Origin: Demequina sediminicola
Lineage (GTDB): Bacteria; Actinomycetota; Actinomycetes; Actinomycetales; Demequinaceae
Assembly (NCBI RefSeq): GCF_000975055.1
Contig: NZ_BBRB01000003.1
Coordinates: 124,001-188,000, forward strand
Length of the DNA: 64,000 nucleotides
Direction of reading: 5' to 3'
Positions 60,436-64,000 of the stretch are shown one piece after another. Position numbers and translations under genes: made by a program. How positions within the stretch are numbered: position 1 is the stretch's first letter; every line of letters starts with the position of its first letter. Below the pieces are notes generated by a model. It was not told the DNA's origin, did no database searches, and was given only the letters and a program-made list of their open reading frames with translations.

Positions 60436-62700
60436 CTAGCCGCGTTCCAGGAACGCTTCACGCTCGGGGTCCAGCCATTCGCTGACGGCCGATGCCAGGG
60501 CTGGGTGTGCGCTCAGTTCGGGATCCGCGTCTATCACCGCACCGGCGGCAACGCGCGCCGCATCAATGACATCGGCGTCGCGCACTGCACGCAGCAGACG
60601 CAACGACGAGCGCCCACCCGACTGCGCCGCGCCAAGCACATCGCCTTCACGGCGCAGTTCGAGGTCCTTCTCGGCCAGAACAAAGCCGTCCGCGGTATCC
60701 GCGAGCGCCTGCAATCGCTCCTGTGCAACAGTGCCGTCCTCGGCGCGCGTCACCAGTAAGCACAACGAAGCAAGATCTGAGCGTCCCACTCGGCCACGCA
60801 ACTGGTGGAGTTGCGAGATACCGAAGCGTTCGGCATCTAGCACGACCATCATGGTCGCCTCGGGAACGTCGACGCCGACCTCAATCACCGTGGTCGAGAC
60901 GAGGACAGGTGTATCCCCTCGCGCAAAAGCCGACATCGCGGCTTCCTTGTCGTCTGCGGCAAGTCGTCCGTGCATGGTCCCGATGCTGATGCCTTCGAGT
61001 TCTGGTCGTTGTCTCAGCATCTCCACGGTGCCGGTGACAGAAGCCAACGGGACATCAGGCTCGTTCGCGACCACCGCATCGGCGATGTCCAAGGTGATCT
61101 CGCCGTCCACGGAAGTCTCGACCTCCGCGTCATCGGAGACCACAGCGTCATCGGAGACCACAGCGGCATCGTCATCGATGCGCGGGCACACCACGTAGAC
61201 CCTGCGACCAGCCTCGACCTCTTCCCGCACTCGCTGCCACGTGCGCGCCATCCACGGGGCATTGTCTGCAGGCACAAGATGCGTGGTGATCTCGGCACGT
61301 CCCGCAGGGCGCTGAGCAAGGACTGAGGTTTCCAGATCACCGAACACGGTCATCGCCACCGTGCGAGGAATCGGAGTAGCCGTCATAACGAGGGTGTGTG
61401 GAGGCTTCTCCCCGCGTTCTCTCAAAGCGTCCCGCTGCTCGACGCCAAACCGGTGCTGTTCGTCCACCACGACGAGCCCGAGATCCGCGTACTGCACACC
61501 CTCCGACAGCAGCGCATGCGTGCCCACGATGATTCCAGCGGCACCTGAGGCGGCCTCGCCAAGTGCTTGACGGCGCGCCTTGGTCCCCAACGAGCCGGTC
61601 AACAACGTGATGCGTGTCGCACCATCCGCTCCGCCGAGCATGCCTCCGTCTGCCAGTGAGCCCATCAGGTGACGCAATGACCTCACGTGCTGCGCGGCGA
61701 GGACCTCGGTGGGCGCCAACAAAGCCGCCTGTCCCCCGGCATCAATCACCTGGGCCATGGCCCGCAACGCCACCACCGTTTTTCCTGCGCCCACATCACC
61801 TTGTAGCAACCGGAGCATCGGCCGGTCGCGTTCAAGGTCAGCCGCGATTTCTTTGCCCACCGCTACCTGTGCGTCCGTAAGTGGAAACGGAAGCTGCGCA
61901 TCGAGGGCGGCTGCCAATCCATCAGAGCGCGCAGCACGTGGGGTGGCTCGCAACTCGGCGTGGGATGCGCGACGCCGGGCAAGCGCAGTTTGAAGCACGA
62001 AGGCTTCCTCAAACCTCAGACGGTCACGACCACGCTTCCAGTCATCGTCCGTGTCTGGCACATGAACCAACTGCAGCGCCTCGCGCAGGCCAGGAAGGTT
62101 GCGCTCGGCGAGCAAAGCATCCGGGATCGGGTCGGCGACGTCCGTGGCCGTCAAGGGGTCAAGCACTGTCCGCACAGACCGGCCGATGCGCCACGTCGGC
62201 ACCGCCGCCGATGCCGGATAGATCGGGATCGGACGTGAGGCTTCAAGCACGGCCTCATCTTCGCTCGCCGCATCGACGCCCACGATCAAGTAGTCCGGAT
62301 GGGTGAGCTGACGTCGTCCCCGATACTCGCCCACCGTGCCAGTGAACAGGCCAGTCCGCCCAGCACGGAGCTTGTCCTCATGCATCCGCAGCACACCAGC
62401 ACGCTTAGCGAAGAACGTCAGTTGCAACGTCGCCGAGCCATCCGTGACGATGGCCTCCAGCATCGCCCCGCCGCGCGATCGCATTGTGCGCACCTGAGAC
62501 GACCGCACCTGAGCCATCACGGTGACGTGCTCGCCTACACGCAGAGCGCCGATGTCCGTCATCTCGCCGGGAGCGCCATAGCGGCGAGGGTAATGCCGGA
62601 CGAGATCGCCGACACTCTCCAAGCCGAGCTTGCGTAGCCCACCCGCAGTCCGCGCACCCAGCACAGCCTTGAGCGGCTCCGCTAGCCGAGGCGAGTTCAT
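60436..62700 (-). CDS. recG: ATP-dependent DNA helicase RecG
   Basis: Branch-migration helicase that remodels stalled forks and recombination intermediates. It has an N-terminal wedge/OB domain (about 1-180; HYPRRYGAPGEMTDIGAL), then helicase motifs I GDVGAGKTVVAL, II VVDEQHRFGVEQRD, III MTATPIPRTVAM and VI HQLRGRVGRS. The length of 754 is normal. An acidic repeated insert (VVSDDAVVSDDAEVETSVDGEITLD) interrupts helicase lobe 2. The ATG overlaps the stop of the DAK2-domain gene (ATGA). It is convergent with the cellulase gene. Confidence 0.97.
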   Translation of the reverse strand: MNSPRLAEPLKAVLGARTAGGLRKLGLESVGDLVRHYPRRYGAPGEMTDIGALRVGEHVTVMAQVRSSQVRTMRSRGGAMLEAIVTDGSATLQLTFFAKRAGVLRMHEDKLRAGRTGLFTGTVGEYRGRRQLTHPDYLIVGVDAASEDEAVLEASRPIPIYPASAAVPTWRIGRSVRTVLDPLTATDVADPIPDALLAERNLPGLREALQLVHVPDTDDDWKRGRDRLRFEEAFVLQTALARRRASHAELRATPRAARSDGLAAALDAQLPFPLTDAQVAVGKEIAADLERDRPMLRLLQGDVGAGKTVVALRAMAQVIDAGGQAALLAPTEVLAAQHVRSLRHLMGSLADGGMLGGADGATRITLLTGSLGTKARRQALGEAASGAAGIIVGTHALLSEGVQYADLGLVVVDEQHRFGVEQRDALRERGEKPPHTLVMTATPIPRTVAMTVFGDLETSVLAQRPAGRAEITTHLVPADNAPWMARTWQRVREEVEAGRRVYVVCPRIDDDAAVVSDDAVVSDDAEVETSVDGEITLDIADAVVANEPDVPLASVTGTVEMLRQRPELEGISIGTMHGRLAADDKEAAMSAFARGDTPVLVSTTVIEVGVDVPEATMMVVLDAERFGISQLHQLRGRVGRSDLASLCLLVTRAEDGTVAQERLQALADTADGFVLAEKDLELRREGDVLGAAQSGGRSSLRLLRAVRDADVIDAARVAAGAVIDADPELSAHPALASAVSEWLDPEREAFLERG

Positions 62701-64000
62701 GCAGCGCCTTCGGGGCCGCTCTCCACACCGATCAGCACCCCTGGGAAGTGATGCCCGCCGCGATACACATGCACATCCGCAAAGGGAGCCACCCCCGCCA
62801 CTGACGTGCGAGCCGAGTCCGTCACCGCCTCCGCGACACCGTCCGCCAAGATCAGCGACACCACTTCTGTCTGGGAGGACACCAGAGAATCGATGTCCTC
62901 ATCCAGCGCGTCACCCGTGCTGGAACCCACCACAGTTCGCTCGATCGCGGCAGCCATTTCTTCCTCAAGGTCCTGGCCAGGGGTCACAAGAGCGGCTGCC
63001 GCCACTGCAGACACGACATGAGCCTCATGCTGCGCATCGAGCACCGTGATGAACGGCTTCTTGCGGCGCTTCTGCGCCAGCTCAGCGGCTTCAGCACGGA
63101 GTCGCGGGTCGCCCGCAACGATGATCGCTGCAGCACCCGACGCATCCTTCACCGCGCGCTTCAACGCTCGCCGACTGATGGACTCCGGATCCGGCACCAC
63201 CAGCACCACAGCACCCGCGTCAGCCAGCGGCTCCGCCAACCCTGGGCATGCCGTCAGCGCCACCACTCCCGTCGATGCGCGGTCAGCGTCATGTCCCATC
63301 GTGATGTTGCGCACAATGATCTGACGAGCATGCGCCTCGATGCCCCGCACCACTGCATCATGCGGCACATCCGTGTGCACGTGTGCCTGCCACAACTCGT
63401 GTGCACCGGTAACGGCTACCGAGTCTCCGATAGTCTCAAGTTCGCCCGTCAAAGCATCGCGGATGTCATGCTCGTCACGAGCAACAAACATGACCTCATA
63501 GGCGCCACCGTGATGCTCGCGCAGGTCATCAGCCGACACGGTGAGGCCCTGATCGCGAACCTCCCACCGCACCTCGTCCACTCCAGCCAACGCATCCGGG
63601 CCCGCAATCGTCTCGGCGAGCATCTCCAACTGGAGCACCAGGCCGGCCGCACCGGCATCGACAACCCCGGCTTCATGCGCACTCGGCAACTGCTCATGGG
63701 TGCGCATGAGCGCCTCTCGCGCCGCCTCCACAGCCGCCACGACCGTCCTGTCGCGCGACGCACCCCCCGCAGCCTCGGCACGGGCATAGTTCGCAGCGCT
63801 ACGTGCCACGGTCAGGATGGTGCCCTCAACAGGGCTGCCGACCGCTCCATACGCCGAGTCTGCGGCTGCCTCCAAAGCGTCCGCAATGTGCGACGAAGAG
63901 GCCTTGGCCATCCCTCCGCGTGCATCAATCTTCGACAAAAAAGTGGTGAGGTACTGACTCAAAATGACACCCGAGTTGCCCCGTGCACCCAAGAGCGCCC
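62697..64000 (-). CDS. DAK2-domain / FakA-like protein, partial
   Basis: Only the C-terminal 433 or so codons are in the window; the start lies beyond the right edge. The visible part begins inside the DAK2 kinase domain (GARGNSGVILSQYLTTF, SPVEGTILTVARSAA, DAGAAGLVLQLEML). A middle domain and a DegV-like C-terminal part (DEDIDSLVSSQTEVVSLILADGVAEAVTD) follow. This is the layout of FakA/YloV, the ATP-binding fatty acid kinase subunit. Its position before recG is widely conserved in Gram-positive bacteria. The fatty-acid role here is inferred. Confidence 0.92.
   Translation of the reverse strand, partial: ALLGARGNSGVILSQYLTTFLSKIDARGGMAKASSSHIADALEAAADSAYGAVGSPVEGTILTVARSAANYARAEAAGGASRDRTVVAAVEAAREALMRTHEQLPSAHEAGVVDAGAAGLVLQLEMLAETIAGPDALAGVDEVRWEVRDQGLTVSADDLREHHGGAYEVMFVARDEHDIRDALTGELETIGDSVAVTGAHELWQAHVHTDVPHDAVVRGIEAHARQIIVRNITMGHDADRASTGVVALTACPGLAEPLADAGAVVLVVPDPESISRRALKRAVKDASGAAAIIVAGDPRLRAEAAELAQKRRKKPFITVLDAQHEAHVVSAVAAAALVTPGQDLEEEMAAAIERTVVGSSTGDALDEDIDSLVSSQTEVVSLILADGVAEAVTDSARTSVAGVAPFADVHVYRGGHHFPGVLIGVESGPEGAA

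Overview
The window reads as chromosomal DNA of a high-GC Gram-positive bacterium (Actinomycetota, most likely Micrococcales of the Demequina/Cellulomonas kind). The reasons are frequent GTG and TTG starts, many ATGA/GTGA start-stop overlaps, the actinobacterial gene order rne-rplU-rpmA-obgE-proB-proA-nadD-rsfS, a CE1758/CE1759-type flavin pair, a DosS-like kinase, cellulolytic genes (GH3, and CBM2-GH5) and a giant surface protein with an LPATG anchor. The genus is an inference from gene content.

Layout. 0-5 kb, minus strand: a coupled run copC-like, MFS, hemC, hemD, hemB (cut by the left edge), preceded by a doxX-like gene. 5-11.6 kb: M3 peptidase, TetR regulator, GH3 beta-glucosidase and MFS transporter (a beta-glucoside module). 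11.6-20.3 kb: structured intergenic DNA, luciferase-like monooxygenase/MarR/FMN reductase operon, small acetyltransferase, NAD(P)-binding oxidoreductase, HAD phosphatase, DHA2-type efflux pump, SGNH hydrolase, glutathione peroxidase, small membrane protein, AlkD-like protein. 20.4-32.2 kb, minus strand: tRNA-Ala, two histidine phosphatases, rsfS, a disordered tail-anchored protein, nadD, a 48-residue membrane protein, proA, proB, obgE, rpmA, rplU, rne. 32.5-39.9 kb, plus strand: cydA (frameshifted as read), cydB, cydD, cydC and a two-GAF sensor kinase. 39.9-47.9 kb, minus strand: a secreted anchored protein, a 2109-residue ThuA/sorbosone-dehydrogenase-like/PKD/DUF1349 cell-wall protein, and a NarL-type response regulator that probably pairs with the kinase. 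47.9-51.6 kb, minus strand: mutM, rnc, rpmF, DUF177, coaD, rsmD. 60.4-64 kb: recG and a DAK2-domain protein (cut by the right edge).

The most striking part is 51.6-58.4 kb, lying between rsmD and recG, genes that are neighbours in many relatives. It holds a complete compact type II-C CRISPR-Cas system: a divergent tracrRNA with a near-consensus promoter, cas9 (1021 aa), cas1, cas2, a hairpin touching the first repeat, and an array of 34 repeats and 33 spacers. Pairing with the tracrRNA shows that crRNAs must come from the minus strand, towards the cas genes. Each repeat ends, in that orientation, with TAGGCT, a possible -10 box, and the decayed terminal repeat keeps that box while losing its tracrRNA-pairing half. 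This suggests per-repeat promoters like those known in Neisseria type II-C arrays. A membrane-anchored CBM2-GH5 cellulase follows the array. The cas genes would capture spacers (Cas1-Cas2), and the tracrRNA:crRNA duplex, presumably trimmed by the RNase III encoded 2 kb away, would guide Cas9.
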